Shown here: positions 36,014 through 44,795 of the stretch, piece after piece
How the letters are laid out: every line of letters begins with the position of its first letter
Numbering within the stretch: position 1 is the stretch's first letter
DNA from: Larkinella insperata
Lineage (GTDB): Bacteria; Bacteroidota; Bacteroidia; Cytophagales; Spirosomataceae
Direction: 5' to 3'
NCBI RefSeq assembly: GCF_026248825.1
Contig: NZ_CP110973.1
Coordinates: forward strand, 5,105,501 to 5,169,500
Length of the DNA: 64,000 bases
Program-made: the position numbers and the translations under genes
Notes under the pieces: model-generated
Databases searched by the model: none
What the model saw: only the letters and a program-made list of their open reading frames with translations
Told to the model about the DNA's origin: nothing

Positions 36014-36268
36014 TTAATAAGGATTTAGTACCTGTTCATATTCCAGTTGAAGTTCCCGGATGGCATCATCAACGGGCATGCCGTCAAAGGCTTCAAGCGG
36101 GAGGTCCGTCTGCCTTCCTTCCGGATCAGTCAGGCTGGCCGACCGAATCTGGTAGCCCGTAGCAACGAAGAAATTCAGCGCATTGAGGTGCGAATCGAGC
36201 TCGGTGGCGTAGAAGCTGTGATTAAAGCGTTCGCCCGTAGGAGAGTCTATGATGAAGTGTAGCAGCAT
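36014..36268 (-). CDS. Small hypothetical protein, paralogue of the 28.0-kb gene product
   Basis: 84 residues with ATG at 36268. It consists of a single domain that matches the N-terminal 75 residues of the protein encoded at 28014-28529, with DSPTGERFNHSF, SLTDPEGRQTDLPLEAFDG and AIRELQLEYE as the corresponding stretches. No signal peptide or membrane segment is seen. The AFDG motif and the repeated acidic/aromatic spacing are the best search handles. The function is unknown. Both copies lie in the signalling-rich part of the window. Confidence 0.6.
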   Translation of the reverse strand: MLLHFIIDSPTGERFNHSFYATELDSHLNALNFFVATGYQIRSASLTDPEGRQTDLPLEAFDGMPVDDAIRELQLEYEQVLNPY

Positions 36269-36685
36269 CAGAATAGCAGACGGGAACCGGATAGGCCGGC
36301 AAGCCCGGTCATTTTGAAGCTGTAAAAATAACCGGATGAATGGTAACTGGCAACCCGCTTAATAAGAAAGCCCGGTCTAGTTGCGGGTCCTTTATTTCCG
36401 GAGCGGTTAGTCCAACGGTTTAGTGATGGTTAATTGAAAAAAAAGTCCTTTTTTATTTTCATTAGTCCACAAAATGCCGTTGACAGTCGCATCCGTCCGT
36501 GTTTTCAGGTAAAAAATTGATGAGCTATTTTTCAATTTAAACCGTTCACTCAATAAAAAACGCGCAATAAAAACTGCCGTTAATACAAAAACGTTATAAA
36601 TATCGGATTAATGTCTTATTCTTACTGAGGCAAGTGGTAGCGTCACAAAGTAGCCTGCATTTCCTGTTTTAACCAACGTCGACCC
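36269..36685 (+). other. AT-rich intergenic stretch, no gene seen
   Basis: 417 bases, clearly poorer in GC than the coding neighbours, with several A/T runs. No open frame, hairpin with T-tract or promoter pair stands out on either strand. Confidence 0.5.
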
Positions 36686-36871
36686 ATGAAAAAACAGATT
36701 CTTATTTTAAATATGCTGGCCTTCTTTTTCGCCCTGGCTACCACGGCGACATGCGGTATTCTGCAAATTGCCGGCGCTATGGTGGCGCTGGGCCTTTGTG
36801 CCGGCGCTTTGATGTTTTCTTCAGCCCGTAAGGTTGACGAAAACAACAATCCGGTATCGTCGGATCTGTGA
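36686..36871 (+). CDS. Small two-helix membrane protein
   Basis: 61 residues. Two hydrophobic stretches (about 4-22 and 25-46) are separated by TCG, and the tail is polar (RKVDENNNPVSSDL). The N-terminus MKKQILIL fits a signal anchor. There is no strong ribosome binding site, but the ATG is unique and the composition is convincing for a small membrane protein. No family is recognised and there is no operon partner. Confidence 0.5.
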   Translation: MKKQILILNMLAFFFALATTATCGILQIAGAMVALGLCAGALMFSSARKVDENNNPVSSDL

Positions 36872-37005
36872 GATCCTGCAGCCGATGGCGGCTTGCGAAG
36901 ACTTGTTTCCTGAAGAATACGGGTTTCGCTCTTCAGGACAGTGAAATATAATACCACCAACGAGCGAATCGTCGGTTAGTGAGCGTCTTAAAAGATTAGT
37001 GGCCT

Positions 37006-37422
37006 CTACACCTTTCCCGTTTCCAGCCTTTTAACAAACCGTCGTAGCGTATCACGGCTAATGGGCTGGGTGAGCGATGAGTTAACGTACTTTAGGGCTA
37101 GATGCATGTTGTTGGGGTACAACGAAAAAGCCTGTTTAATGCGCTCAACCTGCTCCTGGCATTCCAGACTAAGCCTGGGCTTGACCCCCCGGCCCGGTTT
37201 ATCCTTCAACGCCTGAATTCCACCTTCTTCCCATCGATCCATCCAGTTATAAATGCTGCGACGGTCCACGTTAAAAAGCTCCATCAGCTCCCGCGCGCTC
37301 AAACCATAGTAGCTGTAGAGAATGCACTGGCTGCGCTTCTGTAGAATGCCGCTGCCCTGTTGAAAAGCTAAATAACGAAGTTGCTTGATCTCCTCGGGAG
37401 ACAAATTTTTAATGGCTCTCAT
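37006..37422 (-). CDS. Helix-turn-helix protein of IS630 transposase N-terminal type
   Basis: 138 residues from the ATG at 37422 (MRAIKNLSPEE); an upstream extension to 37476 is less likely. A homeodomain-like HTH (LSARELMELFNVDRRSIYNWMDRWEEGGIQ in outline) is followed by a second winged part (LTQPISRDTLRRFVKRL). This corresponds to ORF A of IS630-family elements. The DDE catalytic half is missing downstream, and I saw no terminal repeats. It may be an orphan left after loss of ORF B or a domesticated regulator. Confidence 0.75.
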   Translation of the reverse strand: MRAIKNLSPEEIKQLRYLAFQQGSGILQKRSQCILYSYYGLSARELMELFNVDRRSIYNWMDRWEEGGIQALKDKPGRGVKPRLSLECQEQVERIKQAFSLYPNNMHLALKYVNSSLTQPISRDTLRRFVKRLETGKV

Positions 37423-38165
37423 AATGAATAACGGGGTTGAACAGAGAACTTGACTCAACGGAACTATTTCAAGCAAAGTGATTAATTGAATTTCAATCGA
37501 TTAATAGGCAGTGGGTTAATTACCAAAGTTAGTATGAAAAAACTAGCGTATCAAGAGAACCGTTACACTATACGTTATAAATGTTGAAAAATTTATATAT
37601 TCAAGTACATAAGGTGAAATTGATCTTTTAGCAGGTCCATCGGCCGGGAGCGGAGATCGGTTGATAAGACCGTAGTTTCCAGAAGATACCGCGATCATAA
37701 AATTGAAATCTACAAGAAACGCGGGATAAGTACTTGAAGATAAATTCCTTTAAAATTGCAATAATAAATAGGAGGAGTAATAATGGAAATGCCTCTCGGA
37801 CATATAAACGTCTCCTGTGGCAGGCCACAGCCGTAATTACCACGGCAGAGAGGGGTTAGAAAGAATTGCCTTTGCGGTAAAGTGGCAGAACCAATCAAAT
37901 AGCTGATTGCCCGTGCTGGCAAACTTTACGCGGATAAATGGATTGTTAGAAGGGGGATTCCTGTAAAAACAAGCCGACTGCACCGCAGTCGGTTTGTAAA
38001 AATACGTGTATGGCTGATGCTCGAAATGGGCATCAATCCTTCGTATGACGCAGGCGCCTATAAGAAGTCACATCGGTCCGTAAAAAGGTGGGGATCGTAT
38101 CTATCCCTGAACTTTGGCCTTCGGGCAGAGACACCGGAAAGCCCGCCCGCTCCAGGAGTAATGCA
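37423..38165 (+). other. 743-base intergenic stretch with one terminator
   Basis: No gene is supported on either strand. It is AT-rich up to about 37760. It contains the hairpin at 37969-37997, listed separately. Short open frames on the minus strand (37628-37922) overlap one another, have no start signals and are not accepted. Confidence 0.5.
37969..37997 (-). terminator. Hairpin terminator, minus strand
   Basis: Arms at 37969-37981 and 37985-37997 (13 bp with one G-T, loop ACC). On the minus strand the stem is followed by TTTTTACAG. It lies about 170 bases after the minus-strand gene ending at 38166. Confidence 0.6.
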
Positions 38166-38426
38166 TTAGCTCAACTGCCTTCGTGCCACCGCCGACAGGA
38201 TGGTGTGCCCTTCCAGAGCCAGCGCTTTGGCCGACCGGGTACATACTACCCAAAAAAGATCGTCTTTCTGATGCTTGACAATGGAATAGGTCTTGCCCAT
38301 AGCCCGGTACAACCGATTGCATTCGCGCAATGCCTCGATGTGGCTGTTGTATTGACGCAGTTGAGTTTCGTACAGGGCTTTGGCCAGCCGACTCAGCCGA
38401 ATGTAAGATCGGATCGATTCAATCAT
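38166..38426 (-). CDS. Small hypothetical protein
   Basis: 86 residues from the ATG at 38426 (MIESIRSYIRL); an alternative start lies at 38459. It is basic, helical in the first half, with a tryptophan/valine-rich stretch (DDLFWVVCTRSAKALALEGH) that could form a strand and helix. No motif or family is recognised. A minus-strand terminator lies downstream, which supports transcription in this direction. Confidence 0.45.
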   Translation of the reverse strand: MIESIRSYIRLSRLAKALYETQLRQYNSHIEALRECNRLYRAMGKTYSIVKHQKDDLFWVVCTRSAKALALEGHTILSAVARRQLS

Positions 38427-39098
38427 GATGTATAGGTCGTTAAATGTCCCAACCGTCACTATCGCCCTACAAGTTCGGTGGTCAAAAGAGCGATAGGCGG
38501 AAACTTAGCTTTAAAAGAGAGCCTGGCCGGATGGTCAGGGCTCTCGTAAAACGTTGAGTAAACCAAAGGTGAATCTGCAAATGCTGTACCAGAGACAGCA
38601 AACTGACGAAAATCAGTTGGTATTTTCGTGTCCGTTAATACCCCGGGGTAAAGTCGTGCTATACGGCAAGCGGATTGGCTTAGTAAAAAACAAACCCGGC
38701 TTAAACAAGCCGGGCTGTAAATCTTTTTCTCTGTCCTACCTATACTCCGGTAGTACCGTATTTAAGGGCAAAATCAATGCCATGTTACCAAGACGATAGT
38801 ATAAGTCACATATATTCATTTAAAATTGCTAAAGTCGTTAATGAGTGTGGACAAATAGATGCAATAAATATCGGCGTGGTGTCTGGAAAACGCTGGCACC
38901 CTTGCTGAACAGCCTGAAGAAAGGGGCTAAAATAGACAATCCCGCCATTTGACGGGATTGTCTATACGAATGACGGAATAACAGACGGTGTTGATAGGAA
39001 AGCAGGATTTTCGCCTGGAACGCGTCTGGTAAATTGGTTTATTACGGTTTCCCGATTCAGGTTTCCTCCAGGCCAGCGTCCCGCCGGATTTGCCCTTT
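38427..39098 (+). other. 672-base intergenic stretch with two hairpins
   Basis: No convincing gene. An 81-codon frame (38554-38799, plus) is crossed by a terminator-like hairpin at 38695-38714 (CCCGGCTT/AAGCCGGG, loop AAAC) and is rejected. The second hairpin, near 38932, is listed separately. Confidence 0.5.
38932..38965 (-). terminator. 13-bp hairpin downstream of a receiver gene
   Basis: Perfect arms at 38932-38944 and 38953-38965 with an eight-base loop. On the minus strand TTTTAGCCCC follows. It lies 134 bases beyond the stop of the receiver gene at 39099, so it is its probable terminator. Confidence 0.55.
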
Positions 39099-39503
39099 TC
39101 AGCGGACCTCCGAGATGGGTTTAAGCAGGTTTTCGATTTTTTGCAGCAGATCCGGAATTTCAAACGGCTTCGGCAAAAAGGCGTCGGGCGTGGACTGGAT
39201 CACTCCCTGCCGGGCAATGGGCATTTCGGCCCCCGACATGAGAATAACAGGCAGTTTACGGCGGGATGCCTTGATGTTCTCCAATACTTCAATTCCACTT
39301 TTCTGGGGCATCAGCAAATCCAGAAGGATCAGGTCGGGTTGTTGCAGGGAAGAAAGAAGCCAGTCAATCGCTTCCTGCCCGTCTTTGGCAATCAGTACCT
39401 CGTACCCGGCTTTCGTCAAATGGATAGTCAATAACTGCCTGTATGTGGCGTTATCGTCAACAATAAGAATGGTTTGTTTGCGATTCATTTTTTTTTGTTG
39501 CAT
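39099..39503 (-). CDS. Single-domain response regulator (CheY-like)
   Basis: 134 residues. The acidic pair D16/D17 is in LIVDDN, phosphoacceptor D62 in LLDLLMP, a serine in LMSGAE matches the switch Ser/Thr, and the lysine is in LPKPFE. There is no output domain. A second ATG at 39488 (MNRKQ) would remove five residues. It stands alone; nearby kinases are the PAS-rich fusion protein (29.8-34.7 kb) and others outside the window. The role is presumably phosphate relay. Confidence 0.88.
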   Translation of the reverse strand: MQQKKMNRKQTILIVDDNATYRQLLTIHLTKAGYEVLIAKDGQEAIDWLLSSLQQPDLILLDLLMPQKSGIEVLENIKASRRKLPVILMSGAEMPIARQGVIQSTPDAFLPKPFEIPDLLQKIENLLKPISEVR

Positions 39504-39621
39504 CCTACGGTGTTACTGCGGATTCATTGGGCTTAACGATATTATCCGGACAAAATCTCGTCGGGAGAATTTCACTAAACGGGGTGCGTGTTAAAATCAA
39601 TTTCAAATGTTGTTGCATCCT

Positions 39622-40203
39622 TTATTTAGGAACCGAATCCTGACCGGGCTGCGTCAGGTCCAGAGCCAATCCTTTCTCAATCCAACCCCGAACGTCATAT
39701 CCTTTCTTGGATAACAAATCCACCAAATCAACGAGGTTGTACGGTGTTGTGTATGAGCCGTCGTGCCGCCATTTAATCTGTAAGTCTTTTCGAATAAAAA
39801 GCTCAACCGCCTGACCCGATGCCGGCGAAAACGCAATCTGAACGCCGGATTCCCGGCCGGTTTGTTCTTCCCGATACACGCTTATCTCCATCTTCCCTTC
39901 TTCCAAACCAAGGGGAGCGTTTGAATACTGCACCAGTTTGAGAACCTCCCGGGCGTCTTCCTTTAAAAGCCTGGTCAACGGCCGAAGAAACGGTACAATC
40001 TGGTCAATTGGAATCCAGTCGCCCGATACACCATCGATCGGGTCCGGGAAACTGATGTAAGCACGGTCCTGATCGGGATGATCTTCTTCTCCCGTATGAA
40101 GTCCCATTAGCAGGGCCAGCCGCCACCCCGAACTGTCGGATCGGTAAACCACTCGAAAGCCAATTACCTGGGCCAAATCCCGAATATCCAATTGAGCGGT
40201 CAT
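39622..40203 (-). CDS. Hypothetical soluble protein
   Basis: 193 residues from the ATG at 40203 (MTAQLDIRDL). No signal peptide or membrane helix. The sequence alternates strands and helices, with tryptophans in SSGWRLALL, SGDWIPIDQ and IKWRHDGSY, suggesting a compact alpha/beta protein. No known motif was recognised. On the minus strand TATCTTTG ends one base before this ATG. If it is a real -7 element, the transcript would start inside the proposed start region, so the true start may differ. Confidence 0.55.
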   Translation of the reverse strand: MTAQLDIRDLAQVIGFRVVYRSDSSGWRLALLMGLHTGEEDHPDQDRAYISFPDPIDGVSGDWIPIDQIVPFLRPLTRLLKEDAREVLKLVQYSNAPLGLEEGKMEISVYREEQTGRESGVQIAFSPASGQAVELFIRKDLQIKWRHDGSYTTPYNLVDLVDLLSKKGYDVRGWIEKGLALDLTQPGQDSVPK

Positions 40204-40385
40204 ACAAAGATAATGGTGGGCTGTCACCAAATATGGGATGTCTGCTAACAATAGCTTAATTCGGAGGCTTTTTGTTTGTTACTTTGGATGCAATGTGTTT
40301 AAATATTTAGTTAACGGCGTAGAGACCGTTTAACGCCACCCCGAAAACCGTTGGCTAACCCTTCCTTTTAATTCCGTTAAAGACC

Positions 40386-41192
40386 ATGACTGAATCAATG
40401 ATCTGCACCACCTGCGGAACCCAGTATCCGCCCAACCAGCCGCTGCCCGAGCTGTGTCCGATCTGCAACGACGACCGCCAGTACCTCCCCGAAACGGGCC
40501 AGAATTGGACCCGGTTGGCCGAATTGAACAAAACGCACCAGGTCCGGATCAGTCAGCTATCCGCTCAAATCTGGAGCCTGAAAATGCAGCCGGATTTTGC
40601 CATTGCTAACCGGGCGTTGCTGGTTCAGTCGCCCGGCGGCAACATCCTGTGGGACTGTATGCCGCTGCTCGACGAGCAGACGGAAGATTTCATCCGGTCG
40701 GTTGGCGGATTGAAAGCCATTGCTTTTTCGCACCCGCACTATTATACGACCATGAACGAATGGGCTGCCCGGTTCGCCTGCCCGGTTTACATTCATGAAA
40801 ACGATCGGCCCTGGATTCTGTATCCCGGTGAAGCCATCCGGCTCTGGAACGGGGCGCGTCATGAACTCTGGGACGGTATTCAGATCATCCATACGGGCGG
40901 CCATTTTCCGGGTAGCTGCGTGCTGCACCTGCCGTCGGAAACCGACCGGGGCACGCTTCTGTGCGGAGACAGCCTGTTGCTGTCGCGCAGCAAACGCCAT
41001 CTGGCGGTGATGTTCAGTTACCCCAACCAGATTCTGTTGCCCCGGGACGAGTTTGCGGCTTTCGACGGACGGACGGCGGGGCTGGCGTTCGACAACCTGC
41101 ACGGCGCTTTCGATCATCAGGACCTGACGGGCAACGCCATGACGGTTTTTACCACGTCCATGCAGCGGTACCGGGATAGCTACGGTTTGTAG
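40386..41192 (+). CDS. MBL-fold metallo-hydrolase-like protein with N-terminal zinc ribbon
   Basis: 268 residues. A rubredoxin-like ribbon (C7/C10 in CTTC and CPIC near 24-27) precedes a metallo-beta-lactamase fold. The usual HxHxDH is altered to HPHYYT, so the second metal site lacks its Asp and His. The later histidine in HTGGHFPGS and the aspartate in LLCGDSLL are kept. It may bind one metal or act on an unusual substrate. It is followed by a bidirectional terminator. Confidence 0.8.
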   Translation: MTESMICTTCGTQYPPNQPLPELCPICNDDRQYLPETGQNWTRLAELNKTHQVRISQLSAQIWSLKMQPDFAIANRALLVQSPGGNILWDCMPLLDEQTEDFIRSVGGLKAIAFSHPHYYTTMNEWAARFACPVYIHENDRPWILYPGEAIRLWNGARHELWDGIQIIHTGGHFPGSCVLHLPSETDRGTLLCGDSLLLSRSKRHLAVMFSYPNQILLPRDEFAAFDGRTAGLAFDNLHGAFDHQDLTGNAMTVFTTSMQRYRDSYGL

Positions 41193-41254
41193 ATCATCGA
41201 CGGTTCCTATCGTTACTATACGGTTTCAGCCGCCTGGTTTCAAGGAGCGTAAAA

Positions 41255-41291
41255 ACAGAAAAACCGACGTTTGCCGCGTCGGTTTTTCTGT
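41255..41291 (+). terminator. Bidirectional terminator
   Basis: Perfect 15-bp arms at 41255-41269 and 41277-41291 enclose a seven-base loop. The arm ends are A- and T-rich on both strands. It separates the convergent MBL and PVC-type genes. Confidence 0.88.
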
Positions 41292-41313
41292 TGATAAATC
41301 CAGGTTCGCTGCG

Positions 41314-44300
41314 TCACCGCCCCATCACCAACCGCGTTTGGGCGGGAGTGTTGGCGGCATCCTGCAATTGCAGGCTCAGGGAACGGTCCTTGTAAGCGGC
41401 CCGGTCGACGGCCAGCGTGATGGCGTGAACGCCCTGCGGCAAATCGGCAACGATGCCCTGCTCGGTGAGTCTGGCGGGTTTCGAACCAATCCAGGCGGTA
41501 ATGCCGGCCGTCGAAGGAAACGCGAGATTCACCGTGCCCGGACTAACCACCTCAATTTCAAACCGCACGAAGCTGTACCGTTTGCCGTTGCTGCCGTCAA
41601 CCATCGGCAACTCATCCAGCGGCAGATCACCGGCCACTTTGCTGTAAACCGGCTGCCAGTACGCTTTCGCGTTGTCTTTAGCGAGGTAACCCGCGCCTTC
41701 CGCCTGAATCTTTTTCGACACATCCTTGGTGGCCGAAACCGTGTTCCAGCGCCGGACAAACCGGGCCGTGGGCACGCGGAACTGGCCGGATTCCCCCATT
41801 TTCGACAGGAAGCCGATCAGGTCGATGAATTCCTGCTTGTCCAGACTGGCCGTCAAACCCGCGGGCATGAGCGAACCGGGCACGCGTTCGACGGTGCTGA
41901 TCTGGCTTTTCGGCACGGATACTTCCTGGCCGGAAATGTCGCGCACCACGATGTCCGAAGTGCCGCTGCCGACGATGTAGCCCATCATCTCGCTGCCGTC
42001 TTTCTTGGCTACCCGCTGCAATTCGTAGCCTTCTTTGATGGACACGTTCGGATAAAGAATCGAGCGGGTGATGGTTTCGATGGGTGAACTGGTTCCGAGG
42101 CTGCTCAAATCCGGTCCGATGCGGCCCCCGGCCCCGCCAATGGCGTGGCAGGTCTGACAGGTCAGCGCGGCCCGCCGGAAAATGAGTTCGCCTTTCGCCG
42201 GATCAGCCGTTTCCCGAACCAGCTGGGCTAGCCCGCTGATTTCCTGGGCCGACAGTTCCTGCGGCATTTTTTCGGGCGGCAACACCCCGCCGGACGCTTC
42301 CAGGGCGGTGGTCAGCAGTTTAACGTTTTCGTCGTTGCGCCGGTTGTAGGGCACCCGCTGCTGCAGCAGTTGCCGTCCTTCTTTCGCCCGGTTGGCCGGA
42401 ATCTTTTTCGCCGTCAGTTCGTCGGCCAGGGCTTTGGCGCCCGGCCGGTTCGTCAGAAATGCGGTAAAAAGCTCGGAAACGTCGGTTTGGGCGGGTAACG
42501 TCCGCAGCAGTTCCGCCCCAACTTTTGCCCCTTCGGCAGTATTCACGGCAATTAGCTGAGCGGCCGCCATCACCCGAAGATCGGCCGAGTTTTTGGCCGT
42601 GGTCAGGTCCGTCAGGAGTTGCCGGGCTTTGTCTTTGTCGAGGGATGCCAGGGCCGACAGAGCCGCTTTTTTCGTGTTTTTATCGCCTTTCTGGGCCAGA
42701 TTCACCAACGTGCCCGTCAGGTCTTCCAGCCGCCACAAACCGATCAGGCGGATGGCGCTCGTGGCTACGGCATCGTCGTCGTTTTCGATCAAACCCGTAA
42801 TGCGATTCAGGTTCTGCGTCGGCTTGACACCCCGGCGAGCGGCTTCTTCCAACGTTGCCAACTGAGCGGCCACGGCTTTGCTGCCGCCCTGAACGGCTTT
42901 TTCAAACAGCATGTTCAAGTCGGACGATTTGCCGTATTTGGCGATGGAACTCAGAACATCTTTCTGGTATTCGTCCGGAACCTGATCTTTTTGGTAAAGC
43001 TGCGTCAGTTGCGCAACGGCTTCCGGGCTGCTCACCGATTTAAGGGCAAAAGCCGTGTTTTTGGCATTGCCGAAAAAGCCCGCTTCTTCCTTCAGCCGAC
43101 TCGCCCACATCGGTTCGAGTTCCCGGACGGTTTGCCAGAGCGCGTAATCCAGAAATTCATCCATCGGTTTATCCAGTACCGTCAGGGCCGTCCGGGCGGC
43201 TTCCGCCGAGGGAACGGTCCGGAGCGCAATCACGGCTTCCATCCGGACCTGCGGGTGGTTGTCGGCCACGGCTTTGGTCAGCAGCGCCGGAACGTCTTTC
43301 ACCTGATTGTGCCAGAGCGACAGCGCCCGAACAGCAGCCGCCCGCGCCTGGGGTGTCTTGGCGTTCAGCAGCGTCCGCAGAAGGGGTTCGTTGACCACTT
43401 CCAGCGTCTGGTAGGTCCAGAGCGCTTCGAGCAGATGGTGTTCGTACTGGGCGTCGTTTTTATCGAGTTCCTGCACCCATTTTTGCAGCGCCGGAACCAC
43501 TTCCTTCGCGCCCCGGGCTTTCAAGACCTGCTTGGCCTGCGAGCGGGTCCAGTCTTCCGGCAGTTTCAGGGCGTCCAGCAATTCGGTTACCGAGGCTTTG
43601 GTCAACTGCGGCTTTTTCACCAGTGGACGGTTTTTGGCCACAATCCGCCAGATGCGACCGTGCTGCTGGTCCCGGCGCGGGTCGTGGAAGTCCACTTCGC
43701 CGTGTTGAATAATCGGGTTGTACCAGTCGGCCACGTAAATCGCCCCGTCGGGTCCAACGGAAATATCCACCGGGCGGAAGGCGACGTGATCGGTCCACAG
43801 CAAATCTTCTAGTTGTTTGGATGCGTAGCCGCTGCCCTGTTCTTCCAGCCGGAAGCGGTTGATTCGGTTGGCCCGGAAGTCGTTGGTAATCAGCGTGCCC
43901 TGCAGGTTATCGGGCAGGTGACGGCCCGAAATGACGTCCAGGCCGCTGTGTTTGGGTTGGCCCGGATTCAAGCCGCGCAGGATGCGGGCTGCCCCCGGTG
44001 CGGTCACAAACGTAGCGCCCGGAAACCCGTAGTTGATGCCTTCGCCCCCCGCGCCGTCGGTCAGAAACGACTGGCCCCAGCGATCGAACTGAAGGCCCCA
44101 GGGATTGATCAACCCCCGCACGTACACGTCCATGTTCAGGGTTCTGGTGTTTAGCTGCCAGGCGCCCCCGCCTTCGAGCCGTTTGATGCCCTGGGGCGTT
44201 TCAACGTGGCTGTAGATGTAAATCGACTGGTTGAAGTACAATAGCCCCTCCGGCCCCCAGCGAAAGGTGTGAATCAGGTGGTGGGTGTCACCCGTACCGA

Positions 44301-44793
44301 AACCGTTCAGAATCCGACGCTTTTTATCGGCTTTGCCATCGCCGTCCGTGTCGGCAAAGTGGAGAATTTCGGTGGAGTTGGCCACGTATACCCCGCCATC
44401 GCCGGGCAGAATACCGGTGGGCGTGATGAGTCCTTCGGCAAAAATCGTCGATTTGTCGGCCTTGCCGTCGCCGTCCGTATCTTCCAGCACAAACACCTTG
44501 TCGTTGGCTTCCTCGCCGGTTTTCAGGTGCGGATAAGCCGTGCTGCTGACCACCCACAACCGACCGTCGGCGTCCCAGTTCATCTGGATGGGTTTGGCCA
44601 CCAGCGGTTCGGCGGCAAACAGCGTTACTTCAAAACCGTCGGCAATTTTGAAGGACTCCAGTTCTTTTTTTACATCCGGATTCGGAATGTCTTTGCGGTC
44701 GTCCTGGTGGAAAGACGCGGTCATCACCAACCCGATTGGCAGGATGATGGCGCGTAAAACGTTCGGAAACCGTCTTATTTTCAAGGCTTTCAT
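41314..44793 (-). CDS. PVC-type dehydrogenase/cytochrome c protein
   Basis: 1159 residues from the ATG at 44793; a longer frame would run back through the SGNH gene. A signal or anchor lies at about 10-28. Residues 45-420 form a beta-propeller of the membrane-bound dehydrogenase kind (repeated DTDGDGKAD and a VADWYNP motif). About 450-800 holds HEAT-like repeats. The heme site CQTCH lies near 878-882, followed by the GPDLSSLG axial region. The C-terminal part is beta-rich. Likely a periplasmic sugar- or alcohol-oxidising protein. It starts two bases after the SGNH stop, an operon. Confidence 0.9.
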   Translation of the reverse strand: MKALKIRRFPNVLRAIILPIGLVMTASFHQDDRKDIPNPDVKKELESFKIADGFEVTLFAAEPLVAKPIQMNWDADGRLWVVSSTAYPHLKTGEEANDKVFVLEDTDGDGKADKSTIFAEGLITPTGILPGDGGVYVANSTEILHFADTDGDGKADKKRRILNGFGTGDTHHLIHTFRWGPEGLLYFNQSIYIYSHVETPQGIKRLEGGGAWQLNTRTLNMDVYVRGLINPWGLQFDRWGQSFLTDGAGGEGINYGFPGATFVTAPGAARILRGLNPGQPKHSGLDVISGRHLPDNLQGTLITNDFRANRINRFRLEEQGSGYASKQLEDLLWTDHVAFRPVDISVGPDGAIYVADWYNPIIQHGEVDFHDPRRDQQHGRIWRIVAKNRPLVKKPQLTKASVTELLDALKLPEDWTRSQAKQVLKARGAKEVVPALQKWVQELDKNDAQYEHHLLEALWTYQTLEVVNEPLLRTLLNAKTPQARAAAVRALSLWHNQVKDVPALLTKAVADNHPQVRMEAVIALRTVPSAEAARTALTVLDKPMDEFLDYALWQTVRELEPMWASRLKEEAGFFGNAKNTAFALKSVSSPEAVAQLTQLYQKDQVPDEYQKDVLSSIAKYGKSSDLNMLFEKAVQGGSKAVAAQLATLEEAARRGVKPTQNLNRITGLIENDDDAVATSAIRLIGLWRLEDLTGTLVNLAQKGDKNTKKAALSALASLDKDKARQLLTDLTTAKNSADLRVMAAAQLIAVNTAEGAKVGAELLRTLPAQTDVSELFTAFLTNRPGAKALADELTAKKIPANRAKEGRQLLQQRVPYNRRNDENVKLLTTALEASGGVLPPEKMPQELSAQEISGLAQLVRETADPAKGELIFRRAALTCQTCHAIGGAGGRIGPDLSSLGTSSPIETITRSILYPNVSIKEGYELQRVAKKDGSEMMGYIVGSGTSDIVVRDISGQEVSVPKSQISTVERVPGSLMPAGLTASLDKQEFIDLIGFLSKMGESGQFRVPTARFVRRWNTVSATKDVSKKIQAEGAGYLAKDNAKAYWQPVYSKVAGDLPLDELPMVDGSNGKRYSFVRFEIEVVSPGTVNLAFPSTAGITAWIGSKPARLTEQGIVADLPQGVHAITLAVDRAAYKDRSLSLQLQDAANTPAQTRLVMGR

Positions 44794-44795
44794 GC

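Noticed and set aside
37628..37922. Two overlapping minus-strand frames of about 70 codons
   Set aside because: They overlap in different frames, with no start signal and unlikely composition.
38554..38799. 81-codon open frame, plus strand
   Set aside because: Crossed by a terminator-like hairpin at 38695-38714, no start signals, no motif.
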